A stretch of 64,000 nt of DNA from Aplectana chamaeleonis (Eukaryota > Nematoda > Chromadorea > Rhabditida > Cosmocercidae). Below are positions 1 through 11,312 of this stretch, piece after piece (the first letter of the stretch is position 1; the number at the start of each line of letters is the position of its first letter). Under the pieces are notes generated by a model. That model saw only the letters and a list, made by a program, of their open reading frames with translations. It made no database searches and had not been told where the DNA came from. The stretch is from the NCBI GenBank assembly GCA_029168955.1, contig JAPDOI010000212.1, positions 496,001 to 560,000 on the forward strand, written 5' to 3'. A program made the position numbers and the translations under genes.

Positions 1-471
1 TCTGGTATGGACGCAGCCTCAGACTAAATCGAAAACGGAAACCATATATACATATCGTCAGTGTCTATTAAGTAGGAAGCCGCGATCAGCAATCGGGTGC
101 GAAATCATTCGATCAATAGCCATCCTCTCTTTGTTTTCCCTCGCGCAAATTTTCCCGCCAAGCAGCGTTGCGGCTACCCCTTATCTAGTGATTGACTCTA
201 TGTCATAGTTAATCTACGTCGATAGATCTAGTATTATATGTATCGTCAATGATCTACTGATCGAATGATTTTGCGTCCGAATACTGAGCGCTGCTTCCTA
301 CCTGTCAGACACTGACGATATATAACTGCAAACAACTATCGCACAGGTTTAATAAGACACTTGAAAATCCCGAGGAAAATCCCGATCGGCTCACCTGCCA
401 CCTTAACGCACGTTTGGAGGACGTTTTGCAGAAGGAAGACGCTCTGCAGTTTTGGAATGGAGGCTATCTAT

Positions 472-608
472 CCTCTGTTTCGGAGCTAAATTTACACTGT
501 CTCCTCGCGCGCGCGGAGCGAGGGGGGAGACAACGAGAAAGTGTGGGGAAAAGGAGACGCAGCAGACGCGCGCCGTAAACGAAAATAAATTTCACTCCGA
601 AACAGAGA
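472..608 (+). repeat. Short foldback repeat, family E (copy 1)
   Basis: About 137 bp bounded by inverted CTCTGTTTCGGAG / CTCCGAAACAGAG. The core contains GCGGAGCGA and AAAGTGTGGGGA followed by GGAGACGCAGC. The same core recurs near 8650, 21400 (inverted), 24430, 25200, 52270 and 59850. It is a non-autonomous MITE-like repeat with no coding capacity that I can see. Confidence 0.75.
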
Positions 609-709
609 ATACATAGAACACCCGTCCAGTATAACAAAAACTGACCAATCTCGAGATCTCAATTCCTCCAAATAAGCGAGATATAAGCGACCATCACTGG
701 TCCCAATAC

Positions 710-1097
710 ACGATCGTACACGCAATTGAGATAACTACGGAAATAGAATGGTATGGCTCAGAACACAACGCCTACGCCATTTGAAGAATCAAAACAACCC
801 ACAATGACGCTACACAAGTAAGAAGTTGGCACGGCTCCTGCATTTCTCCGCCCCTTGTATGGTTAACCTATTGCACCTATTCCACCAACCGCAAACGTCG
901 CCGACGGTTGGAATGGCCCAGCACCCCAGTTTTGGAGGAGGACGCAAATACAGGGGCGGAGCCAACTTCTTACTCGTGTAGCGTCATTGTGAGTTGTTTT
1001 TAACGCTTTGAAACACGTAGGCGTTGTGTTCTGATCCATGCTATTCTATTTCCGTAGTTATCTCAATCAAGTTCACGAGTGTTTATGCTGCCTTTAA
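710..1097. repeat. Foldback element, family A (copy 1)
   Basis: Long inverted arms: GAGATAACTACGGAAATAGAAT near 730 is the reverse complement of the sequence near 1050. The element ends in GCCTTTAA. A better preserved copy lies at 3784-4255. Each arm contains a CACAATGACGCTACA-type block. The left tip is eroded where it meets neighbouring sequence. Confidence 0.7.
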
Positions 1098-1397
1098 TCG
1101 CTCTTGGCGGCGATTGCAATTGAAGAAAAATACAGGCCTAAGATAAACCGTTCATCAACTTCCCGCCCTCGAAATTTAAGCATTTCAGAAGCCAAAACAT
1201 CGTTTTCTCTCCAAGACGAGCATAGAGATCTAAAAAAATATTTTTTGGATATCCTGTGAGCTGTCACGCGTATCGTCCGTGTAATTCAACCAATCAGCAA
1301 TTATGCGCGAATACGCTCAATCAAAAGCCGTGCTCCCTACGTTTTCCCGCTCTCATTTTTCCCGCCAAGCAGCGCCGCGGCTCCCTTCCCCCACGAA

Positions 1398-2039
1398 ATC
1401 AGACACACCATCACTCGGAGCGGGACTGGAGAGCGCTCGAGCGATGCCGTCTCTCCGCTCCGAGCAAAAATTAGCCATCTACTCGGGCGACAACAGTCAC
1501 TCTCCGGGCGATTTTCGTGATTTTTCCAACTGCAATCATTTTTTATTTTCGCCTGTTTCTGAGGATGAAACCTCTGAGAAGGATAGGACACTTCTTGCGG
1601 CCTGTGGGTAGGGAGGTTAATCCCGTCAAAGGCCACAACATGGATACAACTCCGTCATGGTTCGCAATGAGGAAATCTTCCTCACAGCTGAACATGGGGG
1701 ATCCTCTCGGCCTCCAAAAATTATCCTTCTTTGAGTGACCCAACGTCACCTCTCAGGAGTGGCTTCGAAAGGCCAACTACCCGTCTTCACAAGTTGAGCC
1801 GCCTTTTATACAAACTGATTACATGACCCGCACGTTATCACTCGAAGATTAACCCATCCTGCGTCTCTCTATTTCTTGCGATGGCACTGATGTCGCCCTG
1901 GGAGCGACCACACAGCGGCCGAGGCTGCTTTTCCAACCGGATAGGGACCGCGGTGCCAGTTCGCTCCTCTGCCGCTGTCCGGACCATGACGTCATGAACC
2001 GGAGGAGCCGGCCCAGCTCCGAGCATTGGTTTTTCTGAG
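1398..2039 (-). mobile_element. TIR element, family M (copy 1), with TATA box and Sm-like site
   Basis: Diverged homologue, in inverse orientation, of the element at 35783-36514. It ends in CTGAG followed by TA. Read on the minus strand it has TATAAAAGGC (1801-1810). This is followed by a hairpin TGGCCTT..AAGCCA, a second hairpin GTGAC..GTCAC, and then AATTTTTGG (1714-1722) followed by a GC-rich stem. No protein is encoded. The TATA-to-AATTTTTGG distance is 88 bp, the same as in the other copy. Confidence 0.65.
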
Positions 2040-2637
2040 TAGTGATTGGCGATACATTCAAGCAACAGATTGATAATGGTGTTTTTCTTCTAGCACACAC
2101 AAATTACCCACCCTATGTTTAGGTAGACGCTTCAATCCATACAGTTTTGGGAACAACTAATTCACGTTCGGCAAGCCGCTTCATACTGGAGAGTCCCAAT
2201 TTACCAGTCCCAATTTTAGACGAGAAGGACTGCTGTGATCCAAAGTAGGGGTATGCGGAAATTTTTTTCAGGAAACAAAACATAAAATCTGGTTTGATAC
2301 AAACAGAAATAAGAAAAACTTTGGTGGAAAGCAAAGGACAGAAAGTTTTCCAGAAGTCAAAAAAGTGTTGCGTACACTATCTATATGAGAGATGTCGAAG
2401 GACCAAACTTTTTTAACATCTTACTAGGGACTGATCCCAGCGCAAACTGGAATTCTAAAAAATGATCTGTTGAATGTTGTCGGGGAGATGAAAAGAAACA
2501 ACTTAAAGTTCCTTAAATTTCCTTCAAGGCACAGTCCAATCTCTGAGTCGTTTTTTGTTTTTCTGCCTATCTTGAAAACGGTCTCACGCTGATGCTGATT
2601 CCACTGTTGTCTCTGGAAGTTTATCGTGAATAGTTCC

Positions 2638-3182
2638 TTCAAAGGCAGTGGTCACGATGAAAAACGTTATTGAAAAAAACTACGAAAATCAGCTAAGATC
2701 AAAAACAGCTCAAAAACTATGAAAGTGGCGCGGTGAAAAACGGGCTAGAATTAGTGTTATTAAGACCCTAAACTTCCACTTCGTGCACACGTGCACAGAA
2801 TGATCCCAGTCTCATGCCAAGCAGTCAAAAATCATCGACACTCAGAGGAAGAAATAAATGCAGATTTACCTAATAAAACAGTTAAACAATGAAAGCAAGC
2901 ATTTCAATAAATGTTTTTGACTAGATGTGTACTCAAATCCGAAGTTTCATTGATTGAAATTCAATTCCAAGCCAGATGTTGTCCTTGATATCAGAGATCA
3001 TCGCTGCCGATGATGTGGAGTGGGCTCAACCACCATCAAAAACAACGAAGTTCAGGCTTCAAATTTGGCCTAGAACAGCGTTTTTTCGCGATTTTTTCTT
3101 TTAGGTTCTACTACTCTACACCCAGAAAAGGGTTCAGAGAGGAAAAGAAGACGAGCATATTTGAGCGCGACCACTGCCTTTA
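2638..3182. repeat. Foldback element with AAAGGCAGTG..CACGAT ends
   Basis: Starts AAAGGCAGTGGTCACGATG and ends CGCGACCACTGCCTTTAA. The same ends flank 22646-23135 and occur near 3185, 31400 and 34170. The TTAA-like edge suggests a TTAA target. The interior is AT-rich with no convincing ORF. Confidence 0.6.
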
Positions 3183-3783
3183 AAGACAGTGTTCACGATA
3201 ATAATCGTTTCTCTGTTTTTCCACCTATCTTTAGAACAGTCCCATGCTGACTCCAAACATGTCTCTGGAATCGTACAAGGCCCCCTGGAAACGGAGTTAT
3301 GGTCCCTAAAAAATTGAGTTAGGAAAGCATTGTGGACGAATCGTTGTAACTTCCGTCTTTTGCAGTCGATAAGTGCGAGCTGACCTGAGTAAAGAAAGAA
3401 GTTGAGAATGAAGGGATGAACGGGGCTTTTGATCGGAAACCATCGCTCTTCTCAAGATCTCGATTGTACATTTGTTCACATCGAGGGGGGGATCACATCC
3501 AGGTCAGGAGCACGGGTGGTTCTGGAACACCAAAACGCTTGTTTGCAGCAGCTATTTTGCCACCCTTGGCTCGCTTCCTACCGTTCTTTCGACACCAGGA
3601 GCCTAGGAACCTTTTTGCCTATCATATCAATGTGGAAAGTCACAGAGGATGATCATCGTGAGCGCTGCTTTCAAATGAAAATTTTGGGCGCATATATTCG
3701 TAATCGTATCCGTAACACCATTATTCGATAGAGATGCGGAAACCAGCCGTCCATCCAGGAGCAGATTCATTCGGGTAGGTTAA

Positions 3784-4255
3784 AGGCACAATACACGCTC
3801 GTAAACGTGTTTGAGATAACTACGAAAATAGAACGATATAGCACAAAATACAATGACTACGAATTTTGAAGCGTCAAAAACTACCCACGATGACGCTACA
3901 TCAGTGAGAAGTTGGCCGCGCCCCTGTATCTGCCCGCCCTGTGTATTTGCGTCCTCCTCTAAAACAGGGGTTCTGGGCCATTCCCACCATCAGCGAAGTA
4001 TGTGGTTTACTCATTGCATTTATTGCACCACCAACGAACGTTGCCGACAGTGAGAATGGCCCAGCACCCCTGTTTTGGAGGAGACCAGCAACTACAGGGG
4101 TGGGCAGATACAAGGTAGGCCCACTTCTTACTCGTTTAGCGTCATTGTGGGTCGTTTTTGAAGGTTTTAAACGCGTAGGCGTCGTGTTCTGAACCATACG
4201 ATTCTATTTCTGTACTTATCTCAAAACTGTTTACGAGCGTGTATGCGGCCTTTAA
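3784..4255. repeat. Foldback element, family A (copy 2)
   Basis: Near-perfect inverted arms of about 190 bp. TTAAAGGC...ACACGCTCGTAAAC at the left is mirrored by GTTTACGAGCGTGT...GCCTTTAA at the right. The arms include the blocks GATGACGCTACA and CCCTGTTTTGGAGGA. It abuts a LINE remnant on its right side. Confidence 0.8.
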
Positions 4256-4470
4256 GGTGGGTCGGTAATGTGTGCAGGATGGATTCAAAAAAATTGCCGT
4301 ACAGACTGCTTTGGAGAAATCGAGTCGCGACGTGGAATATGGAAAGCACAGCACCTAAAAAGGCTCAAGCAAGCCAAAGACGATCTGAAATCCATCCGGC
4401 GCAGTGCGATAGATGCCAAGAACGTTTGCAGAGACCGTCAAGAATGGAAGCGTGTTAATCAAGCTGTTTG
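4253..4470 (+). pseudogene. LINE reverse-transcriptase C-terminal remnant
   Basis: Frame one reads RWVGNVCRMDSKKLPYRLLW. After a frameshift near 4320-4350 another frame reads KRLKQAKDDLKSI..CRDRQEWKRVNQAV and then a stop. The order, a W-G-H/N-V-R-M-like box, a Leu-Lys-rich linker and a terminal ARDRxxWR-type motif, is that of the extreme C-terminus of RTE/CR1-class non-LTR reverse transcriptases. Only the tail is left and it is frameshifted, so it is dead. It sits between a foldback element and a large palindrome. Confidence 0.6.
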
Positions 4471-4540
4471 AGCTCCGGTGGCACCCACAGTAATGGGTGA
4501 GAGAACGACCTGCTCCACCGGACGCCAGCTAGGGAATAGG

Positions 4541-4793
4541 TACAGGCCATAAAACGGCCAATGTCTCACCGTTGACTGCGTATCACGCGCTGCGCGACCG
4601 CACGTGCGTTGGAAGCAGACGAGTTTTGGCCGCCGCGCGACGAGTTTCGGCCGCCGCGCGGCGGTCTAAACGTCGCGCGGCGGCCAAAACTCGTCGCGCG
4701 GCGGCCAAAACCCGTCTGCTTCCGACGCACGTGCGGTCGCGCAGCGCGTGATACGCAGTCGACGGTGAGACATTGGACGTTTTATGGCCTGTA
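4541..4793. repeat. 253-bp GC-rich palindrome
   Basis: TACAGGCCATAAAACG at the left is mirrored by CGTTTTATGGCCTGTA at the right. The arms pair almost completely about a centre near 4667. Each arm contains direct repeats of a GGCCGCCGCGCGACGAGTTT unit plus GCGTATCACGCGCTGCGCGA. It would extrude or fold as a long hairpin. No coding role is visible. Confidence 0.85.
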
Positions 4794-4799
4794 CGTAGT

Positions 4800-5923
4800 A
4801 AGAACGTAAGTAGATCGTCTGCAACCTCACCACACCACATTCATTGGACGTCTTTGCAGGCGCTGATCGAATTGGCAATTTGCAAACATAAGCTTGGCCG
4901 CAGTACCGCACTAGAGCGCAATATTCTCCGAGTGAAATAAAAAGAAAAAGAAACCCGATTCTCTCCTACGGTATCTCGCTCCTGCTCTGTAACCCCAGTT
5001 CTAAGGGTATGGCTAATTTTGAATCACAGGTCGATGATAACATTCTACTCTTTACTCCATATGCCGCGGTATACTCTTTCATGAATACGGCCCCGGAATT
5101 CGTCAACGTAAAACTTTTGGGAAACTGTAGCGACTTAGCGCAACACAAGTGTTTAGTGTGTGGAGCTTCATAAAATTCAGGTGAAATTCACACTTAATCG
5201 TAAATGAATTTGGCCACTTGTCACTGGAACCACCTTCGCTAGGGATAACGACTTACGAATTTTCTCTGTTTTCTGTCAAGTTTCCGTTGCTTTTACAGAA
5301 AGTAGAAAACGGGAAAGAATGGCCGAAAAGGAGCAGAAAACAAAGATAATTCTGCACACAACTGATCTGGAAAGCAAACTGGTACTGTAATTGTTGGTCG
5401 ATTGCTTTTCATATTGCCTCCTCGGAATCGCAGACAACAGAAAATCGAAAGTTTCTAGAATTTTCACATAACGCTCGAGCCAACTGGTTTCCTCTCTGCT
5501 GTCACTTTTGATTTCGCCGACCAATCTAGATGTTTTCCTCTAAGGAGGCGTAGTGAAAATTATCGAGCCGTATGCTCTGAAAAGTGTTGAGAAATTTCGA
5601 GAAGCAGGACAAGTAGCTGAAGTAGCCCTCCGTGTTCGCTAAATGGGCTACTACCACTGTGTAATGTTATTTACTCAAATGCATAGCGCACCACAATGCA
5701 GCTTTCAGCCAGTTCTCGATTCACTGTCGAATGAATAGCAGCTGGTAGATGTGATGACCAAGTTCGCCGAAAAACCTTTGACAAAAAGTTCAGCATAATA
5801 CGCAGTTCTCATTAAATCGCATAAGTGTTTTTCATGCAGTCACACAAAGTCGCACACGACTTTCAGGGTCGCTGATACAATAGACGGCCGCCTTTGATAG
5901 CACCCGTTGCAGTCGTCAACGTC
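4800..5923. other. Unassigned stretch
   Basis: I see no gene, terminal inverted repeat or tandem array here. Short ORFs on both strands have no recognisable motif. The last 100 bases would be the promoter and 5' end of the candidate secreted-peptide gene. Confidence 0.4.
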
Positions 5924-6111
5924 ATGGCGAGTCTCGTCGTTCGAACACACAGTCTTCTTCTGTTTGTTCTTCTTGTAATCAATATTGGAGCAACAAGGTG
6001 GGAAATTTTTAGAATCCTTTCTTCTTGAGTTTTTAGCACCTTAGGTTTTGCTTGAGTGAGTGTTTCATAGACACCATTTTATACATAGAAAAAGAGTTTT
6101 CGGTGAACTAG
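5924..6111 (+). CDS. Candidate small secreted peptide, two exons
   Basis: The ATG at 5924 opens a 24-codon exon that reads as a classical signal peptide: a charged/polar start (MASLVVRTHS), the core LLLFVLLVINIG, and a small-residue cleavage zone (AT). The exon ends at 5997 with AAG|GTGGG, a good donor. A 47-bp intron ending in TTAG (6044) restores the frame into RFCLSECFIDTILY.., which has two cysteines. It stops at 6111 if unspliced, giving 46 residues, or continues from a possible donor at 6103 (TCG|GTGAAC). I recognise no family. The signal peptide plus matching intron phase is the only evidence, and further exons may exist downstream. Confidence 0.4.
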
Positions 6112-7205
6112 GTCAAGCGCATAGTGTCAACAAAAGCCCGGAAACTGTCTCTTCTCATCAAAACATCATCCCGCTATTACTGACTTAGTTCGAATGCCGA
6201 GATTCATCGAAAGTCATCCACATGGTCCAGCTGCCACCTGTGGACTTTCCTTTCATCTCTATCACGTGTCATATGCGTTAGGTTGAAGCGAGAGTTTCCC
6301 GCCAATTGATTTTGACGATTTTTAAACCATTCAGCGATGATCCTTCAGCCAAGAGCGATGAACCTACAAAAAGCTTAAATTTTTTTACTATATTGTTAAT
6401 TATACAGGTGCAATAATTCACTGGTATGTACTGGGCATCATTGAGAGCTCCTATTCACATTCAGGTAAGTCCTCAAACCTGCCAGAGTTGACAGGATACT
6501 TGAGCCACCTTAGAATTAGATGATTGTGTTCGTGGAAAACTCCGACGGAGCTTAATTATTGACTTTTAACGGCTTTTGTCATTTTGCAACTTCGGTATTT
6601 TCTAGCTTATCCGAAAAGTTTCGTCCTCGAAGCTTCAAAGCTACGTATAATGACCAAGTCCCCACTCAATTACACTTTTTCGTCATTTATCAATAGTTTT
6701 TTTTGGGAATTGGATCTCTGCCAATTTTACCGATTTTCGAAAAAACGATCGATATTTGTCGAAAAAAAACTTTTGGATGGAGATTTGGCCACTATAATTA
6801 GCCTTGAAGATTCGAGTCCGAAACTTCTCCAATAAGCCGGAAAAGACTGAAGCTGCAAAAACACAAATCCGCTCAAAATTAATACTTACGCTCCGTCGAA
6901 ATCTTCCGCAATGGCTATCCTCTAGTTCTAAGGGGGCTCAAATATCATGTCCACCCTGGCAGGTTTGGTGGCCAACCTCAACGTAAATAGAGGCACACGA
7001 TCCTCAATGCTGTAGATTACCACTGAGCAAGAGCAAATATTTTGCAAATGAGCAGGCTTTGGCCCTAACGAAAAGCAGCTTTAGATAGAAAAAATTTGTG
7101 CTTTCGGTCGGTTTATCACCCTTTGCCGAAGCACCAACGCTGAAAAGTTTAGGAAGTGTCGAAATCAGGTAGCAGGAAATTTTCACTTCAAGGTAATAGT
7201 ACTCA
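6112..7205. other. Unassigned AT-rich stretch
   Basis: Possible downstream exons of the preceding candidate gene cannot be fixed, although several TTTTAG/TACAG acceptor-like sites are present (for example before 6410). No transposon ends were recognised. Confidence 0.3.
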
Positions 7206-7410
7206 GAAAGTTGGAGCTCGCCACCCGCTAACCAAAAGTCCGGCGGCGCGCAGCACCTCGCGCGGCCCGCGAGCCGAATGGTAGCGGGTGGCGAGCACTG
7301 GCATGCTGGCGCTCGCCACCCGCTTACCACACTACGGCGGCGCGCTCGCAACACTACGTCGGCGCGCTCGCCTAGCGCTGATCGCCGACGGAAAGATAGC
7401 GGGTGGCGAG
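7206..7410. repeat. Cluster of GCTCGCCACCCGCT motifs in both orientations
   Basis: GCTCGCCACCCGCT or its reverse complement AGCGGGTGGCGAGC occurs near 7206, 7283, 7311 and 7397, spaced by GGCGGCGCGC-rich sequence. A second cluster is at 9013-9174. The motifs form nested inverted pairs. Confidence 0.75.
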
Positions 7411-7496
7411 CTATTGAATGTGGCTTCCGCTTGAAATTCGTGCCATGCTTGAACTTTCGCTTCGGTTATCCGGAGTTTTCGTCTGCAGGGGGGAAG

Positions 7497-7645
7497 GGCT
7501 ATGATTTAGCACTTGGCCACGCTCATTTTTCCGTGCCGCCGCGCAATTTAAACACTAACCCAGGGTTTTTCTGCCACTCCAAAATCAAAAAATTCTTTGC
7601 GGCATGAAAAAATGGGCGTGGCCAAGTGCGATATCATAGGGCCTA
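7497..7645. repeat. Foldback element with TTGGCCACGC arms
   Basis: GCACTTGGCCACGCTCATTTT (7520s) pairs with AAAATGGGCGTGGCCAAGTGC (7610s). The arms are about 43 bp and extend into GCTATGAT / ATCATAGGGC. A diverged, split copy is at 15000-15400. Confidence 0.75.
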
Positions 7646-8626
7646 CCTACCCCTCCTCTGCTGCGATGACATCGGTTATTTTTCTTAGTAACACTACATA
7701 TTTTTAAAAATCTCAGAGTCCAGGATTTTCCAGAATGATTTATTACCGCCAATTTCGAATTAATAAAGAAATCTCAGAACTTCAGGTGTTTCTTATGATT
7801 AAATTATAAGAAATAGGGCCATATTTCTCATTAACAAAATCACACTTTTCTAAATCTAAACGGAAACCAGTGTGCTCATATCGATCGAATGTTCAAATTA
7901 TCCAGTCAGTGATGAAACGAATTTTTTACTGAAAATATCTTTGTGGCGAGCTGCAGAGGAGAAAAACGGAACGAAAGCATAGCCAAGGGGCTTTTCTCTT
8001 GTATATGGAGTTCACTCCGGATATTCACTAATTCCTTATTTCGAATATTCTAATCATGTCGGGAGTTCAATTATAAAACCGTTCCAAATTTGGAGAGTCC
8101 AGTTATTAATCTGTTTTAACAATCAGTTAGCTTCTTCGGAAACATCTAATTTTTGAACCTTTCGTCACCTTCCCTTCGTCACAGTGGGGCCTGGCCCTTC
8201 ATCCACCCCCTCCATTTCACCACAGCATGGGCTTTCCCGAACCTCACAAACCTCGTTTTTTAGTTCATGATAGTCTATTTTTAGTGATATGGTCATAAAA
8301 TGGAAGAGCGGTGAGATTTTATCCACAAGCCGCTCTTCTCCGGGGGTCAGTGGCACACTATGAGGTGGGTAGGCAGGTTCACCGGCTATAAATATATACT
8401 CGCCTATAACCCTCACGGCGGCTGCGGGGTGTAGCTCGTCCAGTGCGTGGGCTGCTCGTGGATTTCGGGGAGGGGTTAAAACTTCTGGGACAGCGAAACT
8501 TTTATGCGTCTAACAAAGACTACACTGTCCCAAGATAGGCTATGAAGTGAGCTCGATGGACGAGTTGTCCGTTAGAATACCGACTCGTCTGAACACAACT
8601 TAGCTGATGTTGATTTGTGCACTTAT

Positions 8627-8772
8627 CCTCTGGTTCCGAGCCGAATTTACTCTGTTTCCTCGTGCGCTTGTGCGGAGCGATGGCAGAGACAGTGAAAAGT
8701 GTGGGGAGAAGGAGACGCGCGCAGATGCACGCGATGAACGGAAATAAATTTCACTCGGAAACAGAGGATAGA
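8627..8772 (+). repeat. Foldback repeat, family E (copy 2)
   Basis: Shares TTTACTCTGTTTCCTCG, GTGCGGAGCGATGG, AAAGTGTGGGGAGAAGGAGA and the 3' part GGAAATAAATTTCACTC with the other family E copies. It is flanked by CCTCTG / CAGAGG inverted tips. Confidence 0.75.
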
Positions 8773-9012
8773 CCGATTTATGTGTACGCGAGTGAAGAAA
8801 CTATTAACTAAAGCCCTCGCAGCCGCTGTGACGCCTACCATCGAGTTGAAAATGAATATATCGAGTTTGAGCTCCGCAGTATTGCAAAAACAAATTAACA
8901 ACAAACAGAAACAGAAAAATAATGAGAATGGTGAGATGTAGGCGAAAATTTTGGAAATGTTGCGAAACACTTTAAAGGACGATAGCAACTCAGCGGGCGA
9001 TTCGCTAGCAAA

Positions 9013-9174
9013 CAGCTCGCGACCCGCTATACCACCTCTCCTCGATCTCGCGACCAGCTATACCCATAGCGGGTGGCGAGCGAGGACGAGGGGGTAGAGG
9101 GTGGCGAGCTCTTTGAAATGAGAGGTGAGCGGGTGGCGAGCGAGGCCCGAAATGCGCGCGGATGGCGAGCTCCG
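9013..9174. repeat. Second cluster of GCGGGTGGCGAGC motifs
   Basis: Motif copies near 9016 (one base different), 9067, 9105, 9129 and 9161, mostly as AGCGGGTGGCGAGC. It is the same unit as at 7206-7410 but here mostly in one orientation. Confidence 0.7.
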
Positions 9175-9179
9175 ACTTC

Positions 9180-10100
9180 CTGAGTAGTTGGTCAAGAATA
9201 AAGATGAGCGGAATTTTTGTTTTCTGTTTTCTGCCCTTTTTTGGTCATTTTTCTGTTTCTTATGAGGATAGGCAGAACTTGGCAGAAAATATGAAAACCG
9301 TTAATCGCGATATTTATTTATTCATTTATTATTACGCTACATAACGTAGACGTGATAAGCATTGAAGCGTATTCAGCAGAGTTACTCTCGAGACTCATGA
9401 CTCATTATCGGCACGTTTCTAGCTAAATAAAACACGCTTCCAGAACACTAAAGTGTTTTAAAAATGAATTCTGTAGCCATTTTTTGTAATTGAACCCAAG
9501 ATTATTTTACAATGGTACGGAAATTGTGCAATAGTGGAGCTAACAACAAACCAAGAACACCGTATACAAGTGTAGGATAGGGTAATACTTCGATCGTAAC
9601 AAAAATTGAAAATCCATATTTGTGGCGTTGAAATCGATTTTAAAATGTGTGTCCTACCGGTGGCACACGTGGTCGTGATTCCATCACTTGTGGTGCGGTT
9701 TTCTTCATACAATCTGCCGAACTCTCCATTCTTCTGTATGTGAGTGTAAAACACATTTTGAACAACGGGACTTCATTTCACCTATTTTTGTCAAATTTTG
9801 CAGGTTTCCTATTCTTCCTAACTCTTGATATTTACAGTCATAGGCGATTTAAAAAATAAGGAAAATGTACCAGTTTCTGCGCCGATTTCGAGCACGAGTC
9901 TAGAACAGAGTATGCACGTGTACACGAACAAAAATTTCGAAAAATATCGGAAGATTCCCCTCTTTTTTCGTTCGTTCAAAGATTTGTCAAGCGAGTTTCT
10001 TAACTTTGTTCATTCGAAATTTCGTCAAATGACATTTTTCGAGCAAATTTTCCCCATTTTTGTTCTCAAAAAAGTTGCGCTTGTGACCGGGCATTATAAC
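9180..10100. other. Unassigned AT-rich stretch
   Basis: ORFs are open but compositionally unlike coding sequence. No splice-consistent exon chain and no repeat ends were recognised. Confidence 0.35.
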
Positions 10101-10106
10101 GTCAGC

Positions 10107-10235
10107 ATGGATCCTAATGAGACTTTGCGTTCACTATTGAAGGTTGGCGCAAACTCGGTGCCATATGCTATAAAATAGGTGCACCGAGTTTGCGCCAACC
10201 TCCAATGGGGAACGCAGTCTTATTCGGATACATGC
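10107..10235. repeat. Foldback MITE with GTTGGCGCAAACTCGGTGC stem
   Basis: Perfect inverted arms (GGTTGGCGCAAACTCGGTGC / GCACCGAGTTTGCGCCAACC) surround a short CATATGCTATAAAATAG centre. Outer arms with GCATGGAT-like sequence are looser. Other copies are at 21565-21650, 23135-23575 (interrupted) and 23714-23859. Confidence 0.85.
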
Positions 10236-10473
10236 CAATGGTATGTCTTCGACTCGAACACACGAGCCCAAATCCAGCACGTGCGGAAAATTCATTCTCA
10301 AAAACAGAGGTTTAAGCTTAACTGAAAACTGGAAAAAATTGTGTTGAGATTCTCATAGTGGACATATTTAAAAACAAAACTATGAAACTCGCGATCAACA
10401 GCGCGATCAGCCATCGCTTCACACTCTTTCGTATTATCGTCTGCCTCTAAGCCGTAAACCTGTTTTAGAATCT

Positions 10474-10685
10474 TATGTTTACGCCGTCCGCCCACGCGGT
10501 CGGCGTGCGCGTAGAGCGGCGCTGTCAAGGGCATTTTTTCTCAGACGATCCCTTTAATATCTGCAAACAGCTAACATGGATATTATATACTGTTCGTCTA
10601 ATCTTCCTTCTAATTGAATTACAGAGCAATGCCTTTTCGACAGCCGCTTGACGCGCAGGGGGCGGACAGTCTCACTTGGCCGGAC
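10474..10685. repeat. Foldback MITE, family J (copy 1)
   Basis: GTCCGCCCACGCGGTCGGCGTG near 10488 pairs with the CGACAGCCGCTTGACGCGCAGGGGGCGGAC block near 10640. The same arms occur at 63387-63625 (best copy) and as a half near 40140-40200. Confidence 0.7.
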
Positions 10686-10689
10686 ATTA

Positions 10690-10850
10690 TCCCATGTATG
10701 GTTTCCGTTTTCAATCTAGTCTGACGCATGGACCAGGCGGCTGGCCGTGCGGGGTTGGCGGCCTCAATGGGAAATGCGGTTTCGATTCGCGCGGGATGAT
10801 CTACCGCCGCAGCCTCGTCCATTCATCAGACTAGAATTATTGCGCGCACT
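10690..10850 (-). repeat. Interspersed repeat shared with 55440-55600
   Basis: TCTAGTCTGACGCATGGACCAGGCGG...CAGCCTCGTCCATTCATCAGACTAGAATTATTGCGCG is matched closely at 55460-55600 and partially at 1-55. Both full copies keep an open minus-strand frame beginning MDEAA and containing EAANPARPAAW. GTCTGA/TCAGAC tips are inverted. Function unknown. Confidence 0.65.
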
Positions 10851-11063
10851 CTAGCTGCACCACGATATGATAATCGATTGATAACGATGATACTCCTAAT
10901 GTCCCAGAAGACATCGATCGCTGCGCATCCTGATGTTTTGGGTCAATCTGCTCTAATATTGAGAGTGGCGTGAGACTGGCAATGTAGTTCACTACTATGC
11001 AGGGAGGCTCTCTGGTCACGCCTCACCGGTAAACCAGTTTTCTGGTTTTGTTACGTGCGGGTT

Positions 11064-11309
11064 GTGCACTCAGACGATTATTGGCCCCGAGCCGCCTAAC
11101 AGTTCGTCTTGTGTTCCCAATCTGCGAGTCGGCTTCTGTCGCTGTCCGGGCCACTGCTGTTGCTTTCGGGGCTACTGCCGTTGCTGTCCAGGCTGCTCCG
11201 GTTGGCTCCAACAGCAACAGCAGTAGCTCGGAGATTGGGAGAACGAGCCGAACTGTCAGTCGGCTCCGATTCCTGTTCGGTGCGGCTCGGGGCCGAAAAT
11301 CGCCTGAGC
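11064..11309. repeat. TIR element abutting the proline-rich gene
   Basis: CTCAGACGATTATTGGCCCCGAGCCG at the left pairs with CGGCTCGGGGCCGAAAATCGCCTGAG at the right, with inner paired blocks CCCAATCTGCGAGTCGGC / CTCGGAGATTGGG. It ends three bases before the ATG at 11313, so any promoter or leader for that gene would be supplied by this element. Confidence 0.7.
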
Positions 11310-11312
11310 AAG

